NCBI RefSeq assembly: GCF_042242105.1
Contig: NC_092022.1
Location: 8,614,001-8,678,000, forward strand
DNA: 64,000 nt
Direction of reading: 5' to 3'
Source of the DNA: Pempheris klunzingeri
Lineage: Eukaryota; Chordata; Actinopteri; Acropomatiformes; Pempheridae
This document shows, piece by piece, positions 13,546 to 25,957 of this stretch (position 1 is its first letter; each line of letters begins with the position of its first letter). The translations under genes were made by a program, and so were the position numbers. The notes beneath the pieces are model-generated. The model was not told the DNA's origin. It did not search any database and saw only the letters and a list, made by a program, of their open reading frames with translations.

Positions 13546-13799
13546 AAACTATAGAGAAACATTGTGTTATTACATCTGCCCCGGTTGCCTCATCTGAAGA
13601 AGTATTGTAGATTTTTGAAAGAGATGGGGAAAACGCAAACAGAAGGAGAAAGAGGGAGAGAGTAATGAAACGAAACATTGGTTGGTCCTTGCTCAGCTGT
13701 AAGTGGGCAGGCTTTTAACTGAGTAAAGAAGGTATGAGTAAGCATTAGAAGGAAGAGGGGAATGAGGGCATTGGGTCTGGGTCAAGGGTTCAGCCTTAA

Positions 13800-13965
13800 C
13801 CTTGGGGGCTGACTGATCTGAATTCTGTTACCGGCTTGACTCCATGCATGGCTAATGTGGCACACCGTCCATTTAATTAGAGCTGACCTCCTAGGGAGGC
13901 AGCAACGCTTTAAAGCATTTTAAGGTAGAACACCTAATGATCTGGGATAGGTGGGGAATCTATTG
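13800..13965. promoter_or_regulatory. Candidate conserved non-coding element
   Basis: Includes CATTTAATTAGAGCTGACC near 13870 and AACACCTAATGATCTGG near 13930, two homeodomain-type cores in complex sequence with no usable frame. The evidence is motif content only. Confidence 0.2.
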
Positions 13966-14710
13966 AAAATGAACTCCTACCAACTTGCTAATTATCACAG
14001 CGCACATTCTGTAAGAGCTCTATGAGGGAATTGTAAAACTTTATTGGACTGCAAGAAGAATGGAAACACAACACTGAACAACAGAAGTGAACCAGCAGCT
14101 CCTGCCTGCACATCAGTTTTATGAAGGAAAACACCACAACTGACATGTTTTCCAATAATTTAGACAGCCACCATTACGCAAAACACAGTAGCTCTAGTAA
14201 TAGTTATCCACGTAAAGATGCAAGGAAGCTATGGAAATGAAATTTGGGAGTTTTAAAGGATTTTTAGATTAAATCATCTTTGCTTTGTTTTGCTTTTTCC
14301 CCTTTGCTTGAGACTATCATCAAGAATTGGAAAGGACATTCATGTTTAGTGTTGGCAAGATCTATTGCTCTATTATAAGATATATTTTGCAGTATTATTC
14401 TGGACACTTGGTGGCAGTCATTAGAGGCACAGGGTTACAAGTGTAGGGGCAAAGTGACAGGCGTGGGAGGGCACAGGTAAAGGGAGGCCACACAGTTCTC
14501 ACAGGACTGGCAGAAACAGAGCAGCACACGTGGAAAAAGGGCACTGAAAAACAACTTCACTGTAATTGACAGAGAAATGTTTTGAAGTGATTTATAATGC
14601 AGTCTAAACTCTTTACTCACTCACTTGATTTTGTCACTTGGGATGCACGTCCCCAATCTGCAATTGGTATAATAGACTGGATACAGCAGTCTTGCATGAA
14701 AATGCTACAT

Positions 14711-14750
14711 AATTTTCAGATGAAAATGATCTGAAAATGATCTGAAAATT
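14711..14750. repeat. Inverted repeat with internal direct repeat
   Basis: AATTTTCAGAT (14711-14721) and ATCTGAAAATT (14740-14750) are perfect 11-bp inverted arms. Between them the unit ATGATCTGAAA is also directly repeated, so the 40 bp can be read as a palindrome or as a tandem repeat. Confidence 0.6.
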
Positions 14751-17704
14751 TAGATGACCTCTTCTGGTTTAAAGTATTGTAAGGGTTAATCTTGAAACAG
14801 GGCTCTACACTGGCTGTCAGCATGTTACTTAATTTTCACATTGTAACATTCATGCAACTGCACAATGATCCACCAGCACTTGGTGCTCTACACACAGCAC
14901 TTAGATAAGTGTGTACATCGCAGTGCACAGCCTGTGACGCACGTGTACGTAGTGGTGTAGAGCTATACAGAACAATCCCTTAAGCTGAGAATGTGTTCCT
15001 AAAATGAAGTGGTCTATGGCTGATTATTTTAAAATGCAAAATGTGAACAGGGAGGAGGAGGCTGGTGGGGAGGGAAAGACAATGAGGGGTTAGACTCAAA
15101 CGAAACTCATAACCTATTAAGTCAGCCACTGCCCATGGCACTTTATATTCAATCTTTTATCAGCATGCAAGGTCATTGATTGACCATGCTGTACCAAAAA
15201 AAAGCATGCGACCACATCATGTGCCAGTGCGACCAGCTGAGAAAGTTGGTAGCACCAGTGTTTCCAGTGGAAAAGTTAGTTTAAAGCTCTATGAAATATC
15301 AAATTCACTTAAAGAGAATCAATGTGGCATGCTGAAACTAATTCTGTTGGCTTTAACAATTCAGCATTGACATCACCTCTTCACTGTAAAATATAGTTGG
15401 GTGTTTTTCCCACCAACTCTGGCAAAGTTTTGTCAATATTTAGTCTCATAGGTAGCTCAATAACTGTGCCCACTGATGCAGTTATTCCATGGCTAATTGG
15501 CAGTTACGTTTGGCATGTTCCCTCAATGTCTGTGAGCCACAGGGTATTGGAAGGGAAACATGTTTTAACATATATATGTACAATATCATACTGGTAGATA
15601 ATCAAGGTAAGTAAGGTGTACATTTCTTTCAACATCTGTTGAGGAAATTAAAAAAACATATGCAGCAGCAAATGACATGTTCAGTTGTACTTAAAATGTG
15701 TCAAACCAAATGTGCTCCTTTGTTCTCTTCCCTCCAACACCCGTCTGCATCATCCCACAGCATTTTTGTCAGGAACAATCTGTTCTTGATTTGAGTTTCC
15801 TGATACATATAAAATGCACAATGTTAAACGAGAGTGTTGCATTGGAGTCAAAAAGGAGCCCCTGAGCCCCTGATGATAGGGCACCAACTCCTGATGTGGA
15901 ACTGTAGAGGCTGCCTGTGTTTGTCTGTCCTCCACTCTGGAACATGTGGTTTTAGTTACAGAATGTTTTACTGCTCAACAATGTTTCTGCCTTGGAGCTC
16001 GGCACACTGCATAAAGACTACTTTGTCCCCTGATGCCCACACGGGAAGAGTCTGCCTCATTGTACACATACACACAGGGTGATGATGACATCAGCAAGGC
16101 CGTTGAGCCCGTGTCGATAAAGGTACTATTTTCCTCCTAGACAGTAACACTTTAATAGCATTGCCCCACTGTACCCTTTTTTTAAACAGTACAACTAAAA
16201 GTCAAAAATAGAATTTTCAAATCTGCCCATTTCCACTGTGCTGATATTAAAGTTTTATTTTCTGCCTGCCTGGGTGTCTCCGGTCCACTACAGCACCAGT
16301 GCATGCTAAAATAGCACATGGCACGTCCAAATCCCAGGCCTGTGACAGACAAATCGCTGGATAAAAGCAAAAACAGACGTGCCACCATGCCGTGTCTGCA
16401 GTGCTGAATCTAGTAAAGATCAGACATACTGAGTACAGCATTTAATAAAAATAACAATGAAACAAGAACTCAGAAAAAGTCCAATTACACGTGCATTTAA
16501 AAGTAAATAAAAATTCAATATTGAACTGTAAATTACTGAATTGTAACATTGGAATCTCATCAGCCAATAACTTTGGTTGGAAAAGTGTACAAAGTCAAGG
16601 GGGTGACAATTGAACACATTTAGTATCACTAACACAACATCACACCTGCAGCTCTTTTCATTCACACTGGTCTTTTACAACAAGAAAATGTGATTGTGAT
16701 CTCATGGCCCTATTTGAGGGAGGTGGTAAGCGCACCCAGGAGTGCAAAGTGAAAGGCTATGGGCAAGTTAGAGGATGTCTGGCATGAAGTCACTTGCGGT
16801 TGTCACTTGGCACACTAAAATTATGTTCTTCAGGACCAAAGTGGTGCTAAACACTGGTCATATGTATTGACAGAGCTGGTGCAGAGGGGCCACTTAACAG
16901 CTTCTGCTCTGTGCATTGTTTAAACTCCACTTCCCAGCAGCAAACCAGCCCTGGTCAGTACTGGGGTGGCACTTAATAAATGTCTAACTTCTTTTTTCCT
17001 TTTTTTTTTCCACTTCTAAACTGAGATGTCAGCTATCATTTCAGCTGTCTCTTCAGAAACTGTCATTACACCAGGAATCGAAGGATTAATTCAAATACAC
17101 AAGCAATTGTTGTTGTAAGGAGTGCAGACTTTGCAGACTGCATCAGGTACATTGCATATGCAGTTGGTTCAACTGAGCTTGAACTTGAAAGGTCCACATA
17201 TGGGCCAAATGTCTACCCTCACAGTTCATCACAGCGTTCATCTCACATCCTAAACATTTTGCCGATACCTTGAGGCCAACAATGTGTATGTGTAGCATTC
17301 AGTAGCCCTCTAACCCTGGACATCGTACCAGATGGGCGAGGGGCAAAACAGAGTCAGAGCGAGTCATCCAGGAATTTAACAAATGCCAAAAGCATCTCAT
17401 CGCATTACGGGAGAGGCTGAAAGGTTACATTTGTTCAACGTTACTGCTTGTTGAGTTCAGTGCATGGACCGCAAACCTCACACGAGCTGATGTCTGAGGC
17501 TCAGCCAGCCTGTTCTACAGCACAGGCGTTTCATGTCAGAGAAAGTCTGTGCAACGACAACGCAGGTTTTTGCATTTCTGTAAAATAAATCTATTATCTG
17601 ATAAATCTGACAGTGTCACATGCCCACACACACGCACACACACTCTGCATCTGATTGGGGTAAATCACAAATTAATGTCATGAAAAAGGAGCTGTATAAC
17701 TATA

Positions 17705-17750
<46 letters not shown>
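17705..17750. repeat. Compound (TG)n(TA)n microsatellite
   Basis: About 10 TG units followed by about 13 TA units in intergenic DNA. Confidence 0.95.
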
Positions 17751-17756
<6 letters not shown>

Positions 17757-19544
17757 TACCAGTGACAGCAAAACAATTGGGAAATGTTACAGTATGTAAC
17801 CAGTACAACTAAGAGATTTAAATCCTGTCCTAGTCACCTTTATTGCTACAAATGACATCACAGCTGATTGACTGATTTTAGTAGAAGAAACTCCACATCT
17901 TATAAACATATCTAGCAATCAGGGGCATTTTGACATCCCCAGAATTAATCCACAGTTTAAGAGAGCCAATTTGGTAATAAATGAAATACTCTGCACTATT
18001 CACCTGCTGCATAACTAATGACTGCTGTAAAGGGTTATTGTATCATAAAATGAAGTGGTTTATTGTCTGTGTTTTACCTTACAGTTTCTACAAAGATGAG
18101 TGAACCTCATCACCGGAAGCCTGAGACTGTTTTCTTCATTAACGAAATGATAGCAGTTTGTGTTAATCTACACATGGCTATTATCATTTTAAGTTATAAG
18201 TCAAGGTTTACAACATACAGTATAAATGATTAATCACTGTGCTGTGTGCCACTGTGGTCTAATTTCCGCTTAGTCTAACACACAGGTCAACTTTATAATG
18301 TGCTTCTTGTTTGGATAATGCAATAGTAAGGCGGCCTTTTCACATTGTGAAAGGGCTCCAAAACAGTAATCTGTTGCCATCTTGTGGCCAAAGAAAAGAA
18401 TGTTGTGACAAGCTGTGGAAATGTACCATTAAACCTTTAGTAAAAGGACTCATTTCAGGTGCTAAAGGGTCATTATTAAGTTTCATTTTCATTCATTCTA
18501 TAGAAAGACACATATTTACTGAGGAATATCCTATGTAGAATAAATCATGAACAATTCATCCTCTGTAAAATGTCAGCAACAAGCAAATCAAAGTTTTACC
18601 TGTCTTGGAGAACTCATTGGTGTCTGACCAGCAGAGAGAAGTGTTTCTTCATGAGATTCCACTCAGTGTTACCTGAAAATGCATAAAACAAACAGATGAT
18701 CCAACACATTATTATGATAACTATGCCTTCTGTGATCAAAGTGTCTGACTGAGCAACTGTAGATCATTCACCAACAAAAACCTGCCCAAAGCTTAATTTT
18801 CAGGAGGTCAACAAACTTGACACAGAATTCTGTAAAATGACAAGACCTGAGACATGCGATGCAGTCATTTAAATACCATAATGAATGCATCATGTAGATT
18901 GCACAACGTTATTCATGTTAGTTCCCTGTATACTGTACTGTGCAGGTCCAACATAACCCAACTGGTTGCTTTCATCTTATGTTTACTGCTTAACTTTTTC
19001 AGTGTAGTTATGATTTTATAAATTGTTTTCTAGATGTAGACAGTATAAATAATTTTATATTTTTTAAAAGCACCTACATCTTAGGCAACTGTGGCTCCTA
19101 TGCTTTAAAAAAAACAAACATATTACAGTCCTGATTCATAGATCTTTAATGGCTGCCAACTGACTGCTACAACTCATCGGCAATCAACCTAATATGACCC
19201 ATCTTTACGACTGCAAATAAATTATTTCAGAATTAAAGTCCTTTTTAATTAAGCATTTACATAATTTTCTTCACCTCTCGAAATACCAAACACCACCACA
19301 CTTTTTTCTTCAGGAAGCTCATCAAAGCTTTGGTAGCAAATAGTTTAATAATGTCAATGTTCTTTTGCTCTTTTCTGTTTGATCTTGCCCAATAGCATTA
19401 AGTCACTTGATAAATGTCAATATCTATACTATTAAAATAAAGGTAGTGAGCTAAATGTTGACAACCAAGGTGAAAACTTGTAATCTGAAGTCATCTGGAA
19501 ACATCAGAGAAATGGTAGAGGAGAAATGAAAGATAAGGTTGCTT

Positions 19545-19625
19545 ATTTAACCGCCACGACTTGTTTTCCTGTGCTAATGATAATTAACATGCAAATGAGC
19601 CCTGGGAGCAAAATAGGGGCAGAGT
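19545..19625. promoter_or_regulatory. Candidate enhancer core with octamer and homeodomain sites
   Basis: Within 25 bp lie TAATGA (19575), TAATTA (19581-19586) and a perfect octamer ATGCAAAT (19589-19596), followed by a GC-richer tail. A POU octamer beside paired homeodomain cores is typical of vertebrate conserved non-coding elements. There is no open frame of note. The site is in gene-free DNA, so a long-range target is likely if it is functional. Confidence 0.35.
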
Positions 19626-22019
19626 GGTTCTCTGTTAATAATTACTGTGGAACATCATGATTATAAATGAGATCGTTCCAGGTACAAGACAGGACAGTAA
19701 TTGGGATTGTGACTAAAGAACCTGTAACACAGAAAAATAGTATTGGAAAGTGGTTATAATAATGGTTTCTGTTCATTTCATATATGTCTATTCCCAGGGG
19801 AGTGTGGTGCATACTGAGTATAGCAAAATGATCATAATGAAACATGTTTTTAGACTGGAGTAGCCCCCCTTTTACCCATCTTTCTCCAGCATTTTAAAAA
19901 GCGGTGTCTTTTCTATTCATCTACTTTTCTATTTCAAAATAAAGAAACTCCTAAAAAAAAAAAAAAAACAGCTCTGGACTGTACTGCAGAGCTGCATGCT
20001 TATCAAAGATAAAGAAAAGATAATAAAATACACCTGGTGGTGCATTTCATTTTACTTTATTCTCACTAAAATAGTGCAAGCAATGTCAAATGTGCAACAT
20101 AAATGTATATGCAGTAGTTTGGGTCTTTGCAAGTATTTCAAAGTTATTTAACCATGAATCTGTTCCTGTTATGAGCTGCTTCTACATATGAATTTCCCAT
20201 TGTGGGATCCGTACAGTTGATTTTTTCTCAAGTAATATCAGTACACACAGCTTTGCTGAATACTCAGTTCTGAGTGGTCAATAACAGCATTCTGCGGTCT
20301 GTGGTTTCTGTACAACAGACATTTGCCATGTACGGAGTTCTGAAAATACAAAACAGTTTTTAAATCAGTATTTTGTGTCAAATTGTTGCTTTGTTTCATA
20401 CGGTGCCCTGTAATATGCAGGGTAATGTACAGTAAGTTGGTCATTACAGCAAAACAAACCCCTTCAGGATAATCCTGCATCAGCCTGTCGGGGTTCGTTT
20501 TCCAAAAATGACCGACTTGCTGTATGTTATCCCTTAAATAGCATCCTACTCAAAAACAAGTGGGCTAGATATGAGTTAGATATAGGAAATTATACTGAAA
20601 AACACACGAAACAGAAGCTTGTTGCACTAAACACTTGTCCTTTGCAATCATTGAACACAATCTCTATACAAACAGAAATGAAAGCAGACTTAAATCAAAA
20701 ATTAAGTGATCAGTGCAAAGACGAAGATCAGCTGCTATAACACATAAAAGTTAATGTTAACCCATGTGGATTTTAGGAGGCTTTTTTTTAAATTTAAAAT
20801 CTAAATTGATAAGTAAGATTATTAATTCAAAAAAGACCAGTAGCATCATATTTTGTATGTTACAAATGCGTCAGAATATAAACTTTAAATCAATTTAAAA
20901 TCCATAAACGGGGAATGGAAAGCCCTCCAAGTAAAGATTTGCTGAAGGAAAGCCATTCCTCTTCTGAATGTTTGAAATCAAATCATTGAAATCTATTCCA
21001 CATTAGTACTTGGAGGGTTACAGTGCTTGATAATAAAGAGCAAAGGGGAAATGAAAAAAAAAATATTATGAGTTTGCATTTGAAGTTTAATTACAAACAT
21101 TGTTCTGATACTGTGAAAAGATGCCGTATGCTGGCAGGAACTGGTTCGAAATGATTCTCCTAATGATGGACTTGTCACAGAGGTTCTTCTTCTGCTTTTG
21201 TGTTGTTGTTTTTTTAAAAAGGATACAGAATAACAAACCCGATTTCTTAAAAGCTCACTCCAGTCTTCTAGAAAAACCTCTGAATCAAGGACTAGCTCTT
21301 TGTCGACCCCTTTCCTTACATCATTACATCACTGAAACACATCAGCTGCTCTCAACTCACAAACCATCCCAACAAGAAAATCAAAATTATTTCCACCATT
21401 CAGTCAAAAAGTGATTGAGCTGTTTAGCAGGACAGTCAGGAAGGAGATGCTCTCTGAGACTGATTCAAATGCTTCCTGTTCACAAATATCACAAAGGATA
21501 TTTCACTAACATCCTCAGAAATTAGTGAACACCAAAAACACAACTCTCCATTAATCTTGTGCTCTCATTACTGTGGTGTCGCTGCTCCTCATAATTTAGG
21601 TGCAGGTTTTCAGAACATATGAATTTTAATCTTTATTTTACTTATAAAAAGAGAGTTTGGGGACCTTGTCTTACACTGGGCCTGCCAACCGGATATAAAT
21701 GAACCAAAGTCATATTTAATCAGACCTGTTTAACCATGTATAGACGTCTAACCTCATGTCTGTTAAACTGGACTAAATATGAAAGGAATGTTGTATTTTT
21801 AGACATCTAAGAAAAGTTAACCATTATTTCGACGAGTACTTTAACTATTCAAAATGGCCTCCTTAACTAAGCGCTAACAGCTTCAGAAAGACGGATTAAG
21901 TGAAACCAGTGTTTGAGTCAGTCTGCCTGAAGTGATACTGAAGTTGCAAGTTGCTAAATACAAAAAAAAGACGAATATTTAACAAACGAACCTACCGGAG
22001 GAAGAGGTAAACTTCACTG
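19626..22019. other. Intergenic DNA, no gene seen
   Basis: AT-rich, with a poly-A run near 19955 and no supported exon, up to the CpG-richer promoter of the small + strand gene at about 22.0 kb. Confidence 0.5.
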
Positions 22020-22253
22020 TGACGTCTTAGGAGGTGCTGCCTCGAGCTGGGAGCAGCTTTACCACGCACCTACACAACAAGTGGAAAATCCAAGATGGCG
22101 GCGACTTTCTTCTTCGCGTGTGTTAAAGAGAAGAGCCTTTCCCGGAACAGCGGCGCGGTGCAGTGGACAGAGTAGAAACTGCAAGTCGCTTCGCAAACAC
22201 ATGCACCAAAGAAGAAAAGCAAATAAATGAGCACATTTATTTGTCACACACAG
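22020..22253 (+). promoter_or_regulatory. TATA-less promoter and non-coding exon 1 of small coiled-coil gene
   Basis: A CpG-bearing stretch with no TATA box. It contains the YY1-type element AAGATGGCGGC at 22092-22102, which is common just downstream of start sites in housekeeping promoters. The ATG inside it (22095) opens a 26-codon upstream frame that stops at 22175. The exon ends at 22253 with a strong donor (CAG/GTGAGT). Joining to the acceptor at 24329/24330 is inferred. The exact transcription start is not visible, but is probably 22,030-22,090. Confidence 0.45.
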
Positions 22254-22348
22254 GTGAGTTTTGGTGCAAACACAGTTGGAGTGTTGATATGATAATGAAC
22301 GAGGCATCAGAAACTCAATTCTCTGCAGTACTCTTAATATATCCATCA

Positions 22349-23065
22349 TCCACAGTCACGGGCATGGTAGTGGGGGGGAAAAGTGGACCTGACTACCCAG
22401 GGCCCGAGTAGGGAGAGGGGCCCATGAAAATCCTGATATATATATATTTTTTTTTTTTGCGATGTTTTCATTTCGAATAAATTGGGCCCTCCAATTAATT
22501 GGTGTCATAATTTATTTCAAATATATTGATAACATCAACTGAGAGAATGAACTTTATGTCAAAGTCCTCCCAACATATTGGACATTCTGGGAGCCCCCTC
22601 TTGGAGGCGCAAAATGGTTTAGTCCGCCCGACAGCGACCGGCGACAAGTGTAACGTCGGTGAGCCCAGACTGAATGACCTGGGGGTTAGACATGATGCTG
22701 CCCAAGGAGCACAAGTCGGGGTATCAGAAGAGGAAAGAAAAAGAAAGAAGGCTGAATGAGGGGAGGCAGTGGCAGCTGTTGACTGCTTTCTTTCCCAAAG
22801 GTGAACCGAGTTTGCTTGTTATGCAAAGTCCAATTAACTTACGTTGGTATGTTGGTTTGCCAGGGAGAGACAGAGAGAGAGAGAGAGAGAGAGAAACCAT
22901 CACAACACTTGACACATTATAAATCAATATCTGATTTTTCTTATTTTTATATTATTTTTTCTCTTTATCTTTAGTTGTCATAGTAATAGGCTCCATTGGG
23001 ATGGGGCCCACTGACATTGAGAGTGTACAGGGCCCAGAATTTGGTGCTATGCCTCTGTCCACAGT
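22349..23065 (+). mobile_element. Decayed hAT-type DNA transposon with 8-bp target duplication
   Basis: The element proper spans 22357-23057 (701 bp) and is flanked by a perfect 8-bp direct repeat, TCCACAGT, at 22349-22356 and 23058-23065. An 8-bp duplication is the signature of the hAT superfamily. The termini (CACGGGCATGG... and the complement of ...TGCTATGCCTCTG) are weakly matching terminal inverted repeats, and GGGCCC-rich subterminal sequence occurs at both ends. At 22674-22800 (+) a short frame beginning MLPKEHKSGYQKRKEKE resembles the N-terminal basic segment of ZMYM/hAT-type transposase proteins. The rest of a transposase is missing, so the copy is internally deleted and inactive. 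It sits in the first intron of the small coiled-coil gene. Confidence 0.8.
22872..22894. repeat. (GA)n microsatellite inside the hAT copy
   Basis: About 11 GA units within the decayed hAT element; it arose after or at insertion. Confidence 0.9.
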
Positions 23066-24372
23066 ATCCCATTTCACCGTGATACCTGTTTAGGCTTGAT
23101 TACGAATACTTTAATAGGTGAACTTCAATATCAGTGTGGGCCAAACTGCCATGAATTTATTATAAATTAGGGTCACTAAGTTCAATACAAATTAGTTAAA
23201 AGTTGAGTTTCTTGCTGCAGGTGCGTGGCACAACAGAAAGTATGCACTGGAAGTAGAATAATGGCAAACCAAAACTAAGCACAAACAGATAAACACAAAA
23301 TACTAGCAGTGCCAACAGCAAACTTTAAATGATATCTCTACAAATCAATCAGATGAACTCTGATCCACTGAACAAGCTGCTCCTGTGAGTGGAGGTGAGC
23401 GCTAGCTGAGCACCGAAAAGAAAACAATAAATTAGCACTTAATCTAAAACACATACAGTAAAACAATGTAAACTGAACAATGTAAACAGCAACCACCATT
23501 GTGGATTACGCAGTTTATGTTACTCTCGGTCTAATTCCAGGGAAACAGCTTGACATTAAAGAGATATTCTCATACATGCCACTGCCGCCACTCCCGCTCT
23601 GTTATGACCCTTCACAAAAGAAACAATAAGACCCACATTTTGTATATTAATTATTCCTCAGTAAAATCAAACAAATTCATATTCACATAAAGATCTAATT
23701 CCTACATTACCCTGATAAATAATGCGATCCGAATTAAAACATTTGACTTAAAAAGGCAGCGTGTGCACAGAGTGACCTCCAGCGCAGGAATGAAGCTTGA
23801 AGAGGTGTGTCTCTAATGATCGAGGTGCTCCCACCTTGATACGCCAAATGTATCCAGGTCTCAGTGTCTTCCTGAGATCACCTGTTGGTATTTAAAACCT
23901 TTTTTTTTTGCATTTGCTTAAGGCTACTTAAGGCTCTAAAAATCCTATAAAATATAGCTAATAACAGAAGTGGCTTCATACTGTAACTTGGAGGGTGAGT
24001 CTGTATTGTTGAACTGGACCACTTCAAGGAAACAAAAACAAAGAATTAGTTTGTGGGTTTGCAAAGATAAGTAAGTAATTAAGTAAATATAAAATGTGAA
24101 ATGATAAAACATAAAGCACTTTACAGACTTTTGTCTTGACTTTGTCCACATTTCCACAGGGGGTGGGGATTTTGTACCTTCTATTTTTAAGCACGGCGTC
24201 CAGCAGACCACACAGGAAACTGCTAGCCTGGTGCTCTGTCAGTTGGTATTTAATCAGTGATCACATTCTTCTTAGCCATGGCAGTTTCTTCCATGTTCGT
24301 TTGTTGTATTCTCCTTTGATACTGTGCAGTGTTATCTCAAGCTCACACTGGCTGTTTATTTATACACATGAC

Positions 24373-24760
24373 ATGAGTGTCATCACTACTGTGGAAGAGG
24401 AAGAGTCTAACGGGAGGAAGCAGAAAGAGGAAATGGTCCCTCTGAAACCATATAGGCCTCATCTTTTGAGTTCTCTACAGGTGCCCAAAGCTATGACGGA
24501 AATAGATCATACTTGTGCACATAAAACTGGTTGTTTTCAGACTGCAAAAGCTAATGGTTAGTTTTCTGTTTCAGGTGTTGCAGTTGAACGTGACCTGGTG
24601 CCACGAAAAACAGACGGATGGACTCATCCTGCAATACAGCCAATTATTTCATAAGTATGGAGCTCTGAAACAAGAAGTGAAGGAGACTCGGGAAGAAAAC
24701 AAACAACTGAGAGAGCAACTACAGAAATCAAACTTTGGGTCTGAATCTTTTAAGGATTAA
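24373..24760 (+). CDS. Small coiled-coil protein, 97 aa, unrecognised
   Basis: Two coding exons: 24373-24480 (36 codons, inside an exon starting at about 24330 after a good pyrimidine tract and CAG) and 24575-24760 (61 codons plus TAA), joined in phase 0 across a 94-bp intron (CAG/GTGCCC ... TTTCAG). Residues 1-30 are acidic/basic and proline-containing. Residues about 37-50 (VLQLNVTWCHEKQ) are more hydrophobic. Residues about 57-92 form a heptad-like charged helix (LKQEVKETREENKQLREQL), a short coiled coil. I do not recognise the family; it may be a subunit of a larger complex. ATG 24373 is chosen because the ATG 5 bp upstream reads ATG-ACA-TGA, a minimal upstream frame overlapping the start. 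If the intron is retained, an alternative start at 24515 stays open into exon 2. The neighbouring ela2 gene is convergent. Confidence 0.6.
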
Positions 24761-25890
24761 GACTCACAATGGCTGTAGTCCTTTGTAGACTTAAACTTTG
24801 AAACTTCCATTTGGCTGTTAAAAGTGTTGTTGTGAGCTGGTCGGTGCTTTTGGTTCTCATGAAGCTGGATTCATTAATTCATTAAGCTAACAGATACATT
24901 GGTGGGACATTTGGAGTATCTTTCTTCACTGCTCCAGAGATCAATAGAGAGTGGATGCCTGTGCTTGTCTCCTGTGCTGCATCCTTTGATAATCTGGCCA
25001 AGCAGGGAAACGGCGAGTGTTTTAAAGTCTTTTGACTGTTGGTGTATTGTTGACTGCACTGAAATCTTAATAGAGAGAGACTCTCAAACCTACTTGCACG
25101 AGCTGAAACTGGGTCACACATCAGAAAAATCGAAATGTTTAGTATCTAATTGGAATAACACCAGCAGGGGATGTTTGTTTTTCCTCAGATGGATTTGGAG
25201 GTCGTGCCTCTGACAAGATAATGAAATCAGAGTCAAGCTCAAGCATGGCGACGTGGTTCTTGCTGCCAGGAGATTTCCTGTGAGTGAAAACTCGTCAAGT
25301 GTTGGAGCAACATTAAAAAAAAAACATGTTTAATAGAAGAAAAGTCTCACTTACCTCACTCCTGTCAGCTTTCGAGGGTCCAAATTCGCATGGAGAGAGT
25401 GATTAGTTGCTATAAAACACTATGAGACTGTGTGCAGCTCTCAGCAGCATTAAAACTGTTATTCCAGGGATTGTAAAAGAAGAAATTGAGGACGTAATGA
25501 ATATTGACAAAAAGAAAAGAATCTTCTCACGAAAGCATTGGACAAAATTTGACAATTTTTCAGAGCTGTATGTTTGTTTGTCTTGTATTTTCACATGTAA
25601 TGCATTTTTTGTTTTTTCACTACATTCTGTTTTTTTTTTTTTCTCTAAGCCAAACTCCTGATTGTGTTTTTGCACATTTTCACTGGGCTGCAGAATTGCT
25701 GCTGTTGTATACTTGACAAGAGCTGAAACTCACCCAGTGTTAGTATCAAACAGTAAATATGTAACATTCAGATTTTTAGTAAATGAGAAACAAAACAGTG
25801 TATTACAGGCTTCAGCTCATGGGTATTTTGTGACTGTTGTTTAACCATCACATAAACCATGTTGATGAGTGATTAAAAAAAACGCACTAG
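24761..25890 (+). other. 3' flank of small gene, no further gene seen
   Basis: Probable 3' untranslated and intergenic DNA between the convergent small gene and ela2. An ATTAAA followed by A-rich sequence at 25312-25317 is the best candidate poly(A) signal on the + strand, but no GU-rich element is obvious. Frames here are short and lack splice sites. Confidence 0.35.
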
Positions 25891-25913
25891 ACACTGAATT
25901 AGCCACTACACTG

Positions 25914-25919
25914 TTTATT
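25914..25919 (-). terminator. ela2: Poly(A) signal of ela2
   Basis: AATAAA on the minus strand, 39 bp after the TAA stop of ela2. It is the first canonical signal downstream, implying a very short 3' UTR, as is usual for pancreatic protease mRNAs. Confidence 0.8.
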
Positions 25920-25957
25920 TGATCATTAAGTGCAACAGCCGCAAACCAATCCACAAC

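Larger units (their letters stand above)
13966..19544. other. Intergenic DNA, no gene seen
   Basis: Gene-free AT-rich stretch holding an inverted repeat at 14711-14750 and a long TG/TA microsatellite at 17705-17750. Open frames here are short, lack splice sites and resemble no family I know. Confidence 0.55.

Noticed and set aside
22095-22175. 26-codon frame starting at ATGGCGGCG as the main protein start of the small gene
   Set aside because: It stops well before the exon 1 donor and cannot join the downstream coding exons, so it is at most an upstream frame; the ATG coincides with a YY1-type element.
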